Assembly: GCA_026874595.1 (NCBI GenBank)
Contig: CM049318.1
Location: forward strand, 55,199,250 to 55,263,249
DNA length: 64,000 bases
Direction of reading: 5' to 3'
Source of the DNA: Sipunculus nudus
Lineage: Eukaryota; Annelida; Sipuncula; Golfingiida; Sipunculidae
Position numbers and translations under genes: made by a program. The stretch's first letter is position 1. Each line of letters begins with the position of its first letter. Of the stretch, positions 27,901-42,900 are shown piece after piece. Under the pieces are notes generated by a model. It did not search any database. It worked only from the letters and a program-made list of their open reading frames with translations, and had not been told where the DNA came from.

Positions 27901-30900
27901 TCAAGTCGATAAAGCTTATGAATATCATGTACATGTTGGGCTATTTTAAGGGAATGTAATGTAAGATGTGAGTAAATGATAAATGAAATTACCTGACTGA
28001 TGGATTAATAGAGTCAAATAAAGTGGTTTATTTTTTATTTATTTAGAAGGGGTTGAAAATTGTGATATATTTGAGCAAATATGAATGCAATGACAGCAGT
28101 AATAAGCAGTAGTAGAATGATGATAAGGCTATTTGTTGAAGGATCTAAAGTGTATGGTAGTCTGCAAGCGTTCAATTTGACAGATATGATTAACTATGTT
28201 GATGAAGTGATTTATGAATATGTGACTGTATGACACAATATATCTTTAGTCTTGACAAGGTACATAATTGTGATGCCCACTATGTCTACATATTACACAA
28301 TCTTGACATAATTTCTGGCATGTACATAGGTACCTATGGACAAATAGTTATACAAAATGTTAAAGTATGAATATATATGATTCATCTTGTTCTTGCTTAC
28401 TGAGGCTGACTTTGGGATGGGGTTCGGAGAAGGGAAAAGTGAGGGCAGCATGAAGGTGGATGTAGAAATATACTATTGTAATGTTTTTCATTTATATAAG
28501 AATATGAAAAGCTAAGAGGAAAGGGGCCCTCCTACTTGGTTATAGTAAAGTTCTAAATATATGATTGCAAACTAATACTCTGACAAGACTGTCATGAAGA
28601 AAAACAGTAAAAGTTTTGAGATACTGTGTTGCATACGAAAATTTACAGATGGACAGGCAAGTGGACAGAATGGACTAATACCTTTATTTCACTTTCAAGA
28701 GAATAATGCATTTAAGTTTATATATAATCCTATTTTTTTCAGCAGATTCACTTTTTCCATTAAGAAGTTTTTATCTGAATAATTTTTTTATTTACAGGTT
28801 TATAAATTTTTAATTAAAAAACTTGAAAATATAAGTTAAAATATTAGAATTGTTGCAAAAGTTGCATTCATTATATATACAGAGTAAAAAACATTGGGTC
28901 ATATTATGCATACACATATATTTTATAATTTTTAAATCATAAATGTTTAAACTGATTTTAAAAGAAAATAATGTCACAACATGGCATCTACAAGAATATT
29001 CCTTGAATCACTATTAAAAAGTTTTGCACATTGGAGTTTTCAGTACATGCTTAATTTTATTCACCAAAATAAAATAAAAGTAAATTTGATAAAATAAAAC
29101 ATCTTTTCAAATAAAGTATACACACTGTTGATTGAATGAGGGACAAACAATATCATTGTGCTAATTGCTATCCCAGTTTTAATTAATTACTGGAATTAAT
29201 AGTCAATTTCACATCTGGTGAAGTTTTTACTCTTCTGAAGTAAGGAATTACTTATCTCATGATTCCTTACTTATCTCATGAACATCCACACTTTCACAGC
29301 AATACACCACTTTGTGGACACAATTAAATGTACACTTTAATCATTGTAACCCTGGTGGTTCAATACAAAATCTAAAATGTAGCATGTCCAAAAATAAAAT
29401 AAAATACAGAAAAATTATAACATTCATCTAGTTTATGCACCAGCTGGGGGGGGGATGAGTGCAAGGCAGAGGGGAAGCCTGCTAGTAGTGGCCAAGCTGG
29501 GCCAAGGTAATCTGCCTGGGGTTGGTTACATGATGCAAGTGAAGGCTGTACTACTAGGTGGGCTAGATGTAAACAACACTTGACATGGTGTATGAAATAA
29601 TAAATAAAAGCTATTCATTCCAATCAATTTCTTTTGAAAGTTCAGATTTTAAAAGATTAAATCCTTATGCATATATGCTGGGAAAATTAAATCAACAGTG
29701 CCAAAGTTGGACAAAATTTAAGGTATTGATTTTTTATTTATGCTAATAACTTGAAAAATTTGCAAAATTCAGATCTAATTTTGGGTAAACAATTGAATCT
29801 TGATTAAATGAAGTTATATTCCTGAAAAAAAGTCTCTAGGTTCAGCAATTCTCATGTTAGGTGAGTAAATATATTTCCTGATTTTTTAAAAAATTGCATT
29901 ATGTTTTGGCCCATAACTTCAAAATAATACCCAATACTGACCTAATTTTTGGTATGTTCATAGAAAATGTATAAAAGAATGTGAATACTAAATACGATCA
30001 AAAACAGATCAGTGGTTTTGATATTAGGCAGCCTTGAAGTGTAACAATGGCTTTTTTTTATGGAAAACAGAGTTTTTTTTCCTTAATATCTCGAAGGAAC
30101 AAAGTCCTAATGACCCAATTTTCGGTATGGTAGGAGATTTTGGGGACATCTAAAATTATGTCAACAGCCTGGGGAGCATAGAGATGTGCAATGAATGACC
30201 TACAGTCATCAAAGTGGACTGCTTGACAATGTAAAGGAATACAACAAGAGCCTCCAAAAAAATTCAATAACTAGCCTAATTTTGCAGCTTTTATTTTCAA
30301 ATTTCAGATTTTAACAGATTAAATCCTTATGTATACATGGTGTGAAAATTAAATCCACAGTACTTACAGGAAAAAACGTGCCATGTCCAAAGTTGGGTAA
30401 AATTTAAGGTACCAATTTTATATTTTTGCCAATATTTAAAAAAAATTAACAAATTTTGATCTAAATTTTGGTATACAATTAAATTTTGATTAATTAAAGT
30501 TGTATTACTGGAAAAAAGTCCCCACCTTTAACACTTTTGGTCTGAAGTGACCAAATATCTTCCTGAATTTTTTACAAAGTCCATTATGTTTGTGCCCATA
30601 AATTTTTTAAATTATATAATACTGACTTAATATCTGGCATGTACATAGGAACTATATAGAGGAATATTTATGGTAAATATGAAGAAAACCAGATGAGTGG
30701 TTTTGATATTAGGCAGTCCTGAAGTGTGAAAATAGATTTCTAATAAAAAATTGAGGTTTTTCCTTAATATCTCAAAGGAATGAAGTCCTACTGACCCAAT
30801 TTTTGGCATGGTAGGAGATTATGGGGACATCTAACTGTATGCTGAAATTCAGATTCGTCCAACGGTGTCGAAACGTGCCAGTCTTACGGACGGACATCCA

Positions 30901-33900
30901 GACGGACAGACAGACGGACGGACAGACGTACGGACGACGGACAATGGACCATGACTATAGCTCAGATGACTTATAGTCAGCTGAGCTAAAAACAAGTGAT
31001 TGAACAAAGATCTATCCACCATTTCACTACCATAAATCTTTTTATTGCCGCGGCCTTAAAAAGAAACTCAAAATCGAAAATCTCAAATTTTTTTCTGAAC
31101 TCGAGATGCAGCCGTAGATGGTTTATCCTTCTCCAGCCAGGCAATAATGGAAGATAAAGTTTACAGAGGAATACTCTATGTAGTCATAGAATTATTGAAT
31201 AAATTGTATAGTGTAAATGTTCATATACAATGTAATAATTATTTATAATATAATTATTAATGGAACAATATATTAAAGTAACAGTTATTTAGTTGAGAAG
31301 CAAACTCTCCCTTGAGTGAATTCTAAATATTAAAGTTAAAATGAAATATCCCAAAACAGATACATGGTATTACAATGTTTTTTAAGGCCAAAGCTGACAA
31401 TTTTTAAAGTGATTTATATGATGATATTCATAAATTATGTCACAAAGGTAGGATTACTGCAAGCAAATCGAATAAATGTATATGAAGTCAATATTATAAG
31501 CAAATACCAATGTGTTACTATCATTTGATGTAGAAATGTGTTTAACACTATTTAATATAAAATCATATTGACACCATCAAATACCTGATCCATGGACATC
31601 AGTGGACCATAGTAAGCCTCGTGCTCACGATCTGCGATCAGTCCGGCCTTGAAGGTTACTGCACGCTTAGGTCCTACCTTGGCCATGACCTTACGACCTC
31701 CGACCCCCTGTGAACTTGGCCCTTGACCCAGGGGACTTCTGCTTCGACTCTCTGTAACAATTTCCACAACACCTTATTTTTTCTGAGCTTATGTCAAATA
31801 CAAAAAACAAACTTATTTCACATAAAAATATATAGAAAAATTAATAATAAATTCAGCTTTTGGGACTTATTAAACAGCTGAACATTATGCATAAATTAGA
31901 AAATTCTAATAATACAAATCTGACTGATAAAATATCTCATGTGAAATATTAAGATATTATACATTAACCCAGATATTACTTGATCCATATGAGACCATTT
32001 GCTGACAATATCATGTTAGATCAGTCCTGATGGTATTCTAGAAATAGAAATAATTTAAATATTATAAGAGAACATCTAATTTAATATAAGTCAGCATAAG
32101 CAGGGACATTAAAAAAAAAGTATATTTGGACAGAATTTTCACATGCATCTTAAGATACCTGAAAACAAATATCAAACTATACTGTAACCTTAATACTTTT
32201 TTACGTTACTCTCAATAGTATCACATGTTCATAAATAACAGTACAGAACCCATGCAAATGGCAAAAATGGTCTCAATTTACAAGTGGTCTTATCAGACTG
32301 GTCATTTATAACAAATGTGAATGCTTTTGGTTCACTCAGAATTGGTCTAACAGACACATGGTCTTTCAGACAGAATCCATTGTATTTTCCTGATATACTG
32401 TTGTGGTCTGAGGAAGGTAATATCATTAACTTATGAAAAGAAAATCTGATTATTATTACTGACAGCTGCCACTGTAGCAGGCAATAGATATGGCAGTGCT
32501 GACATGGAGTAAAATTGCACAAAAACATTTCACATTTAAAATTGAATATGCTGTATAAAAGAACAATCCTGGAAGCAAAATAAAATATGTGTTTGTTTAA
32601 AAGAAAAGTAGTTGGAAGGTATATATATTTATTTTTATTATGACAATACTATAAAAGTGAATTTAGAAGCATTCTTCAAGTTACTTTTTGATTTCTGAAA
32701 AAAATATTAAATATAAAAATGACTCTCATGCAACATAAAACACTGAAGCAAAGGTGCCTACAAACACTGTAATGAAGATAATAAGCAAACCTTGATAACA
32801 TTTGGTAGGTATAACCAAGAAGCTTAATACAGAAGGAGAGAGCACTCAAAGTTCAAAGCATTCATATTATTGTTTTATTCCTAAAGACAATGTCATTAGT
32901 GTATGATTGCTGTTTGAATGAAGCTGGAATTGTGCCAGACAAACAAGAAATGGCACTTTAAAAACAGGGCTCCAGGTCTGTGAAAATGTGGGCATGTTCA
33001 TAGCTTCCCTTAATATCATTGATCAACTAATAAATAGCAACTATATGTCATAATCCTAGTGTAATTAAAAATTTACCTGGGGTATTTCATCAAATTTTAG
33101 ACAAATAATGTTAACATGGTATATAGTGTGCATATACCACTGATGTAATAATCTGTTGTCAGCCCGTGGGTAACAAAAATGAGAGATTTATTTTGAAATT
33201 TATGCTACCCCAAATAGGGAGCCTATAAAAGATGTTGCATTGCCTTGGTGGCAGAACCCACCCAAGCCCATTTCACACAAAGGTGTGAGGTTTCTTATCA
33301 GACATTGCAGGTAACATCAGACCTGCCATGAACAGGGAGTGCGCAATTGTTATAACTCAATGGTATCACAGAAAAAGCCTGAGTGTTATGCTGAAATAGA
33401 GCATAACCATGAAGTCAGAGTGAAAAAGGAGCCATTCATAAACTTTGTCTGGTTGCCAGTGGCTATACTCATGTCCATGGTAACGTTAAGTTGCCATGAC
33501 ATTCAAATCTTCGACAACATAAGAATTTAGGAGAAAATGTGAAGCAGCAATGAAAGTGAGGAAAATAGTTCATGGAATTTATGTCCCCTGCTCTTTCCTC
33601 TTGTTATTTTAGCTTCCTGTGATCTTCATGCAGGCCTTCTGAATATGTTTTAGTTTTTATTTTCCCCAGAAGAAGTCTCCATATGTCATAATTTTTGTTG
33701 TGAATTGAGAATAAAAGGGAAAACTTTTGTTTGTTTTGGAACAGGTGATAATAAATTTTCAGACAGATACTCCAAAACCAATCCCAACCAAGGTATGCAT
33801 AAGAGCCATCACTGACCTTAATTTTAATGAAATTGGAAAATATTCAGGAAAGTTATCGCATGAAACGATAACCTGATGGACGGACAGACAGACGGATAGA

Positions 33901-36900
33901 CGGCCAGACAGACGGAACAACAGACAAACCCAAATCAATGTCACCTGTTCTGCAGAAGCGGGGGACAATAACAGATTTATAGTCATATGTGGCTATCATA
34001 TTTATGACATAAACATGGATGACAACTGAAGCTGAGCTTTCGAAATGTAATAAAGCCCAATTATTAAAACAGCTGTGACCGAGAGGAAATTATGAAAATT
34101 ATGAGACCAATGATTGTCTGATTGTCAATAAGCAGAAATGTGTCCTTGCTTTCATTCAGCAGGCATGACAGAATATTTTCTGGTTACACTCAGTAACAAG
34201 GAGAAACAAGATGCTGGAGTGAAAGAATAATGAAACGGGAAATTCTGTTTGCTTGTTTTGTTGTGATTGGTTGCCAATATAAATATTATCATGGTTACAT
34301 CAAATGTGCATAAAAGACAAAACAAACTGAGCTTTGTGAAATAAATAGAAGCATTAAGCGACAGTGACAAAGAAACAAAACTGTCTGGTTGTCAATGGTT
34401 ACCATGTTTCCTTGACAACATTTGGTTGCCATGACAAAATCTGAGCTTTTTATGTTGAAACAAAATTCATTTGACTGTAAAGCTACATAAAAAGAAGCAA
34501 TCATGCACATTCAAACAATGATGTCTGATAACGAAATATTTACATCAAGTACCGGTAGCCATGCTATAACAGGAAGCCAGGGTATAAAATAAAAAGCAAA
34601 ATAAACATGCTGAAAATATCAACAGTGAATGCTGGTCCAAAATTACTCTTATAAAATAATAGATTGAATTTTGCTCCCTCTGTGTTCCTGCTTCATTGAC
34701 CTATTATGACATTAAGACTATTTTATCGTAGCCGTGTATCTGTTGCCAGCAAAATGGATAACAGCCCAGCAAGGAGTACCTTGAGCCAATATTGTAACAT
34801 TTTGTTTTGACAGAAACCTCGATCACCAGGTCTTGCAACCCACTTGCACAAAGGCTGACACCCTGCTGGCATAGGGCCCTGTGCATGTTGGTTGCAATGC
34901 TGGGCCTGGTGAGCTGTCAATCAAAACGAAATGCAACAACATTGTCTCTTGGCACTCCTCGCTGGACTGTTATCTGTTTTGCTGGCAACGAATACATGGC
35001 TAAATTAATGTCTTAATGTCATTATAATTCACAGATTCAGGAACACAGATGGAGCAAATTTCGACCTATTATTTAATAAGAGTAATCCAAAATGTACCTG
35101 AAGTGGAAAAGCTCTGCCGTGAGGTAGGGCTGCCCAGGGGGGACGGGGAGGATGCTGTACTCTCTGTCAGGAGGGAAGGTTACCATACATACACAAACAG
35201 GAACATACATGCAAGGATCAGCATGCTGATCAATCAGGCATAATTTATAATCTGCATAAATTTACAAAATTAATAAAAAGTAATTAATTTCATCACACAT
35301 AGATCAGTGAAACGAAATAACTAAAGGATGCTAAACTACAGATATAGTGCATTCATTTCAAAAGATAATGTAAAATGTGATTATTTGCAACAATGGGTAC
35401 AGTTTCTGAGAGAAGAATTAGGTTACATGTTATTCTATTATTATACAAATAACACTTAAATTGTTATTTGCAACAGGGTGTAATGTATCACAATGATCTG
35501 ATAACACAAAACTACACTGGTGATGTTATACTGTGTTATCTAGAATTACAGATTAAGGTACAGAATATAACACTAAAACAAAGGAAGACAAAAAAGAAAA
35601 TTTGACTATGGCCACACCAAAAATTATAACTGTTCTATGGACTTGCCCCTCCTATATTTGAGCAACAAGTCCTTGTTATCATAACTGACAGCTTACAGCT
35701 GGTGAATATCTATAGGCTTTTTGCCATGTCTGTCTGTCTGCTTACAGGCAAAGTCTTCAAACTTAATAAAAATTTTATGCATGCTCCAGGCAAAGAGCCT
35801 GCTGTGTTCTATGTGGCCAAAAGGGAGGTTGCATTTTGGTACTATAACTCAATTACTATAAACAATATTACAACTTTTAAAGCTGCACCTTAAGGCTGCC
35901 CCTCATTCTGCAGTAACCATGGTTACCTTTTTGGGGCAAAAGTTGTGAAATGTAAAAACTGAGCCTCATTTTTCTGTCTTGGCCTCTTTTTATGCAAGAC
36001 AGGTCTAGTTTTCTGCATAGGGTAGGATTTTACTTGCTTTTGTAGACACAGTTGTAAGTCTTGTCAAATCTCATTATAGTAGGGGTTTATAACTCAGTCA
36101 GTTTTTCAGCTAGAGAGGTCTAACTTTCTGCATAGCATTTGATACGCTGTCAGTGACTCAACTGCAGGTCTAATTATATATTGCATACATTTGTGGTCAG
36201 ATAAGAATAAGCAAGATTTCACAAAATGCTAGAGAGGTCTTGTTTTTTGCCTTCTGTGGCATCTGATAAGCTCTATCCAATCTAATCTTGTCAAATTTTT
36301 GCCCTGTTTGCCCAGAAACAAGAATGCTATATGGTGTCGATTACATCTGTTTGGTGGACTATGTCATGACTACAGCTTGTTTATGTTGTTAATAGCTGCT
36401 CTTGTCTCTAAAGCTATCCTTTCAAACAAATCATTGTGTTAAATGTACAACATATCATGTAAATGATAATAAAAATGCAAATTCATTCATACAGGTATCA
36501 TTTCAAATGGATTGAACTTGATGGTGTTCATAGAGTTGGTAAATTTCACATGTTCTGTCTTAGCTGGTAAAATCTACAGAGAAATGAAAAACCCAATATC
36601 CAAAGAACAACTTATTTTCTGGTGTGGCCTGAACAAACACAGATTTAAAAGAAAACAAACACTGGATCAAAACAAAAAGAGATATTTTAGGAGGCTATAA
36701 AATAACACAAGTGTAAGAAAATTGTAAAAGTATAGCTGAGGAAAGATAAAATGATAGTTAAACTGAGCAGTTAAATGGACTCCTTACTAAAACAAACAAA
36801 CAAACACAGGTAAGACAATTTCAAATGAGAAACAAAGATGAGCAGAGTCTTCAGAATTATCACTGAGCTGGTTGAAAATAAAACAAAAATACAGGTAAAC

Positions 36901-39900
36901 AAACCTGAATTTTTTTCTGCTGCCTGCCTGGCCATCGCAGCACGATATCCCAGCCTTGACACTGAAAACACAGAATATTTTATCTGACAGTCCTTCAAAA
37001 AGATAAATTTAGATAGACAGTCTTTGAAAAAGGAATGGATGAATGGGTTGTTAAAATATATTGTACAATGAATGCACTTTACTTTTTCCCTAACAAATTC
37101 CAACATCATCAGTGTATGGTTGAAACTTTTGTTCTGTATTTGAAGACTTACAGGCATGAATGGAGGAACTTTCTGGGTTTTATTCAGATTTACAGGCATG
37201 TATGGATGAACTTTCTATGCTGTATTAGACTTACAGACATGTATGGATTAACTTTCTGTGCTGTATTAGACTTACAGACATGTATGGATTATCTTTCTGT
37301 GCTGTAATTAGACTTACTGGAATGTATTGAGACACTTTCCGTGCTGTAATTATAGACATAAAGGCATGAATGGAGGAACTTTCTGTGCTGTGTTCAGACT
37401 TACAGGCATGTATGAAGGAACTTTCTGTGATGTAATTAGATTAACAGGCATGTATGAAGGAACATTCTGTGCTGTATCAGACTTACAGGTAATATATGTA
37501 TTGATGAATTTTCTGTGCTGTAATTAGACTTATAGGCATGTATGGATGAACTTTCTGTGTTGTTTTTAGACTTACGGGTGTGTATGCATGAACTGTTCGT
37601 GCTGTATTCAGATTTACAGGTGTGTATGCATGAACTTTCTGTGCTGTATTCAACTTACAGGTGTGTATGGATGAACTTTCTGTGCTGTATTCAGACTTAC
37701 AGGTGTGTATGGATGAACTTTCTTTGCTGTATTAGACTTACAGGCATGTATGGATGAACTTCCTGTGCTGTATTTAGACTTACAGGCATGTATGGATGAA
37801 TTTTCTGTGTACTGTAATTACAATAACAGGCGTGTATGGAGGAACTTTTTGTGCCGTATTCAGACTTAGAGGCATGTATGGAGGAACTTTCTGTGCTGTA
37901 ATTAGACTTACAGGCATGTATGGAAGAACTTTCTGTGCTGTAATTAGATTTACAGGCATGTATGGAGGAACTTTCTGTGCTTTATTCAGACTTACAGGCA
38001 TGTATGGAGGAACTCTCTATGCTGTATTCAGACTGGGTTGATTCCGTGGCATCAGAACTGGTGTCAGATTCTGTCTCATCACTGTCTGAGCCAAGTGTGT
38101 CACCATCGGTAGTATAGGGGGAGCCACCAGTTGCCTCAACAGTCAGGCCCCCTCCCTCCTCAGATGTATGTCCAGTGACAGACTGTTTGTCCGGGGAGAC
38201 CGTGCCTTCTGTAGTCCCTATGATTTGATATAAATGATTTTTATACACAGTGAAACCTCAAAATTATGACCACCAACAGGACCTTGATAAAGTGGTCACA
38301 TTTTCAAGGTGGTCTTCTAAGTGAGGTCTAATATAAAGAGCAAAAAAGAATTGGGACTGTGAAAAAGTTGTCATTATTTTGAGGTGGTCACTAAATTGAG
38401 GTGGTTGTTAAGTGAGGTTTTACTGTATTTATAAACCAACCTATTGGAGGAAAGATTTTGAATTATTTCACTCAATAACAATAATATTATATTGCCAACA
38501 ATGGGAATAATATCATTCTCTTATTTTATGTACTACAACTCCCTTCTTGGCATATGTAGAAAATCACTTATACTTGGTACTTAGCATTTATATATGATTC
38601 ATATCTTCAGAAAAGTTGAAAATTTAGGGGAATCATGATAAGCTGTAATGTATAAAAAGACACTATTGCTTTGCAAAAGTATATGGCCATATTACTAGTG
38701 CCTACTTTTACTGTAAAAATAGAGATTAGTTTTTATATGGTTAACTGTGATGCTCCTTACCTACTGCAGTCAGGTCTGGTTCTGTTGGTTTGACCTCAGC
38801 AGTCTCAGCACAGACTGATGTTTTCACTGCAGCAGATTCACCAGTTTCTACGTCAGCATCCTCTGGCGTTATATGGCCTGTGTGCTCTGCTGTGGTCCTG
38901 CCTGTGTGAGCACTGCTTGGGCTGAGAGGGGTGCTGGGTGGGGCCTGAATATTCACAATATAAAACGTTATATGACTGAACACACACAAAATTATAAACT
39001 ATTTGACTAATATGATACAGTATGCACAGATTTTAAAGACTAGGATTCATTACACCAAGGGTAATACCGTGCAGGAAATCAAATTACATCAAAGTTGGCT
39101 GACCAGTTCTGCAGACATTACAGACAGTTTGATGGATGATATTACAGTTCATTTGTATTTGACAATGTCACATTTGCCTTTGCATATAAATCCAGTGCTC
39201 CTTGCGACTCCACAATGACATTTGCATTTGACAGTGAAAACGAATGCAGTTCCAAAGTTCTACACTGTGGAGCGTGGTGGGATAATGGTTAGGGCACTGG
39301 ACTTGTGACCACAAGCTTGTAGGTTCATGTCCCATTCTAACTGCCATCTGAACTAAGACTCCTGGCCAAAGTCTTCACCACAATGGTGTGCTCACTATAC
39401 CCAGGAGTGAATGGGTACTGGTCATGTTATCACTGATGCTTGCATTGTATGCTGCCAGTTGGGGCTGATACATTCAATAGGAATGAACAGGCCCAAAAGA
39501 GTAGGACAGCCAAGTGTAAAGTCAGATGAGACTGACATCATCAGTGATATCAGACTAGCCATTTACCCTTAATATTCAGAATAAATTTAATTTAGAATCA
39601 TGGATTTTTCACAAAAAATCCAACATGGCTGGTTTCTGAAGCTATTCAATAGAAAACTTTGATACCAGCAGCCATTATAAGACAGTTTAAATGCAAATGT
39701 ATTTGTGTGCACATTTGCTTTTGTATTTACAATTGACAATTTTTCACGACTCAGTGTTTGATAATATTCAATTGCATTTACATCTGGTGTATCTGAAACA
39801 TTTGATTTACATTTAAATGAGTCACATTTGAAACAAATCCTGGAAAACACCTTTACTGAAGTATATGTGAAGTAACAACAACGTATTCTGCTGTCCTGGT

Positions 39901-42900
39901 GCTAAAACACACAAATGCACACACACGAAAAAAAAAAAAGAAAACATGATAGTTACATGAGTCAGTATCATAGTTTTCCATTGGGCAAGATAATGCTAAA
40001 GTAAGCACACATAAACACACACAGAAAAAATTTGCAATTCCAAATCTGGCTTTAACATTACCTTTCTTATACACTAAGAGTGCATGCATTTTACCTTGAG
40101 TTATAAATTATCGCAACTCCGGAGATATCCAAATAAATATTTCAGGGAGACATATTATTACTGAGACACTGACCTGAGAATACTGTTCATCTCTGGAGGC
40201 TGGTCGATCATCTTCATCTTGTGGCGTTGATTCCTCATCATCACCGACATGGCCTTCCTGGACGACTGAAGCATCCTCCGGGGTCGCTTCGGAGGATGAA
40301 GTCAGCAGCATGTCCTTGGAGGGAATAGGTGTCGGCCTGCGGATTATCTGTGATTCACTCTGTCAAATAGATGAATAGTGAGATGTATGAATAGCCATGC
40401 TGGTTCATTATATTGAGAGACAGAACATTAATACACAGAAAAGTCAGTTTACTCCATATGGCAGTGAACCAACTTTTCTGTGTATTTATGTTCTATTCCT
40501 CAAAACAGACGAACACTTTATCCTCTCACTTGTGATTGGTGTTCATTCATCCAATCAATAAACAACATTTATGTTGTAAAATGGTTTGCATGCAGGCAAG
40601 CAGGATTTAAAATATAATGTATTATTAACAGCTGTGGGTCACATGCAGCAAATACTGGAATATTAATCTTCTTCGGTGCACAACCTCTCATACAATCACT
40701 ATTGATTCTTTTAATGATCTCAGAAGAAAGTAATAGGGTGCTCCACACAGTTCAAGACAAAAATCACTGGAACAACATTTACAAAGTCTGCAGTCATACC
40801 ATGTGACAAATCAACCACATACAATTTATCATAAAAAATCAATATATTTTTATCTAAAACTCAAAGTAAGATGTTTGTGGTCTAGCTAATGACAGCTAAT
40901 TTCTTTCCTTATGCTAGTAGTACTTTTTGATACCATCTGTGCTTTGCCTTATTCCTAGATGGCATGTACCTGGCTGGAAAAATTTGTCAATGGGTATCTG
41001 TACTGATATCACATTATATATAATTTTATTTTTTCAATTGTGAAACCTCTATAATGATGGCACCCTTGGGACTGGGCCAACCTGTCCACTTCATAGAGGT
41101 GTCCACTATACGGAGGTCATAAATGCAACACAATTACTGAGAAAATTGAATAGTACAGTCAAAACTGTCTTAGAGGTGCCCACTTTATGGAGATGCCTGC
41201 AAGGAGATGTTCCGCTGTATTTGCTTATAAAGCTGGCATTTAATTTAGAATCCATGCATCCTTAAATTACAGAATGCCACTGACCCTAGGGGTCATGAAC
41301 TTCAACATCAGGTCATGCAATGATGAACATTATGAATTTGCTTTACCTGTAGCCAAACTTTGACTAGTACCACAGTATTCAAATTGTTTGCCATATCTTT
41401 CTCCACAAGAAATGGCACAAAACCCATTTATGAATGTAAAGAAATAAAGAGGTAATATATTCTATGAATATAACTATTACGTTAATTAACTGCATTACCT
41501 GAGTATCTGAACCATCATGTGAGCCCAGTCCAATATCATTGCCCCACTCCATGGGACTGGTACAGAAATATTTCTTCACCGTCGCTTGCAGGATGGACTC
41601 AAACCACTGCTGATCTATAGGTAAAAAAGTATTATAAAGTTTCTATTATAAAAATTATACTAGCAGTAATGACATTAATTTGATTTTTATTATTTTTAGT
41701 ATAAATGCTATGATTTCTGCATCCTTTGCATTAAAAATAACATGTAGTGATTACACAATGCAGTCGTTTTTCATATCCTTTGCTTTAACCGCTGCTTTGC
41801 ATAACAAGGTTCCACTGGTTTCACCACAAGGGCTGGCACAGGGCAAACTATTGTAATCAGACCAATGAGAGCATGGTATCACATTGTGCATCCTACTCCA
41901 AGTTTCAAACCCACTATACCTCCCTGTCATTGGTTTGATGCACAATGCAAAACCAAGCTCTCATCAGTCTGATTATAATTCTTGGTGCTGTGCCAGCCTT
42001 GATGGTGATACCAAAACAAACTTACTATACAGTTAAAGCAAAGGTGATCTGGAATGAATGCAGTGTACAACCACTGCATAAAGAGTGTAGGTAATTGCAA
42101 AAAGTTTTCCTGATCACTGTAGAAGTTACAGGTTTTTTTTTCCCTTCACACCAGACACAACCTTTGTGATATTTGAGATAAGCAACCTGACTATGATGTC
42201 ACATCCACTTGATGTGCAGTGATGCATTCAGATCTAGAGTTGCTAACAGCACACTGTTAAAGAATTTGCTGACTTATATTTGAATGGGTGGCACTAAATA
42301 GTTGTCACACAACTCCCCAGTGTCCACACCTCATAAATGCAAGATTTTGGTCTTGAAGTTCTGGGAATGATGCAAAGTGTGTCCTAAGGGGGGCTATTTT
42401 CAATACTTTTTTAATATATCCTGAAGAATTTGGCATTATTTTGGAAATTTTGCATTGTCCAGTGCAATCTATCTGAAACTACAAAAAAGTAACCACGTGG
42501 TGAACTCTGCCCATGTAAAACCTGTCCTGGATGAACCCTGATGAAGTCGTGAAACTATCCCAATGCAAGAACGTGTTATATACTTGCATTTTTTTTTTTA
42601 AATGATTGACAGAAATTCTAATATTCATAACAAATCTTTTTCACTTATGACACATTAGTGACACATAAAATAATGGTAACACAAACAAGAACAGTCAAAC
42701 CCCACCTAATGACCACCACCGTATAGTAACCACCTCAAAATAACATCAAATCGTTCATGGTCCCGTTGGAGGTCATAATTTTGAAATTCAGTTACTATAT
42801 ATGGTTAAAGGTGTCCATACCTTCCTCTCCTATAATCCTATCAGCAAAAGTGCGGCTACACTCATGACACCAGAGCCTGACGATCACTCTCATCATGGCT

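Noticed and set aside
33400-34900. Cluster of GGTTGCCA/TGGTTACC words as RFX sites
   Set aside because: Half-sites are scattered with variable spacing and look like parts of an old repeat; no single site fits well.
37780-38001. 73-codon minus-strand frame with repeated MPVSL...AQKVPPY units, as a possible alternative coding repeat
   Set aside because: It is not in the frame of exon 18 and has no acceptor linking it to other exons, so coding use is not supported.
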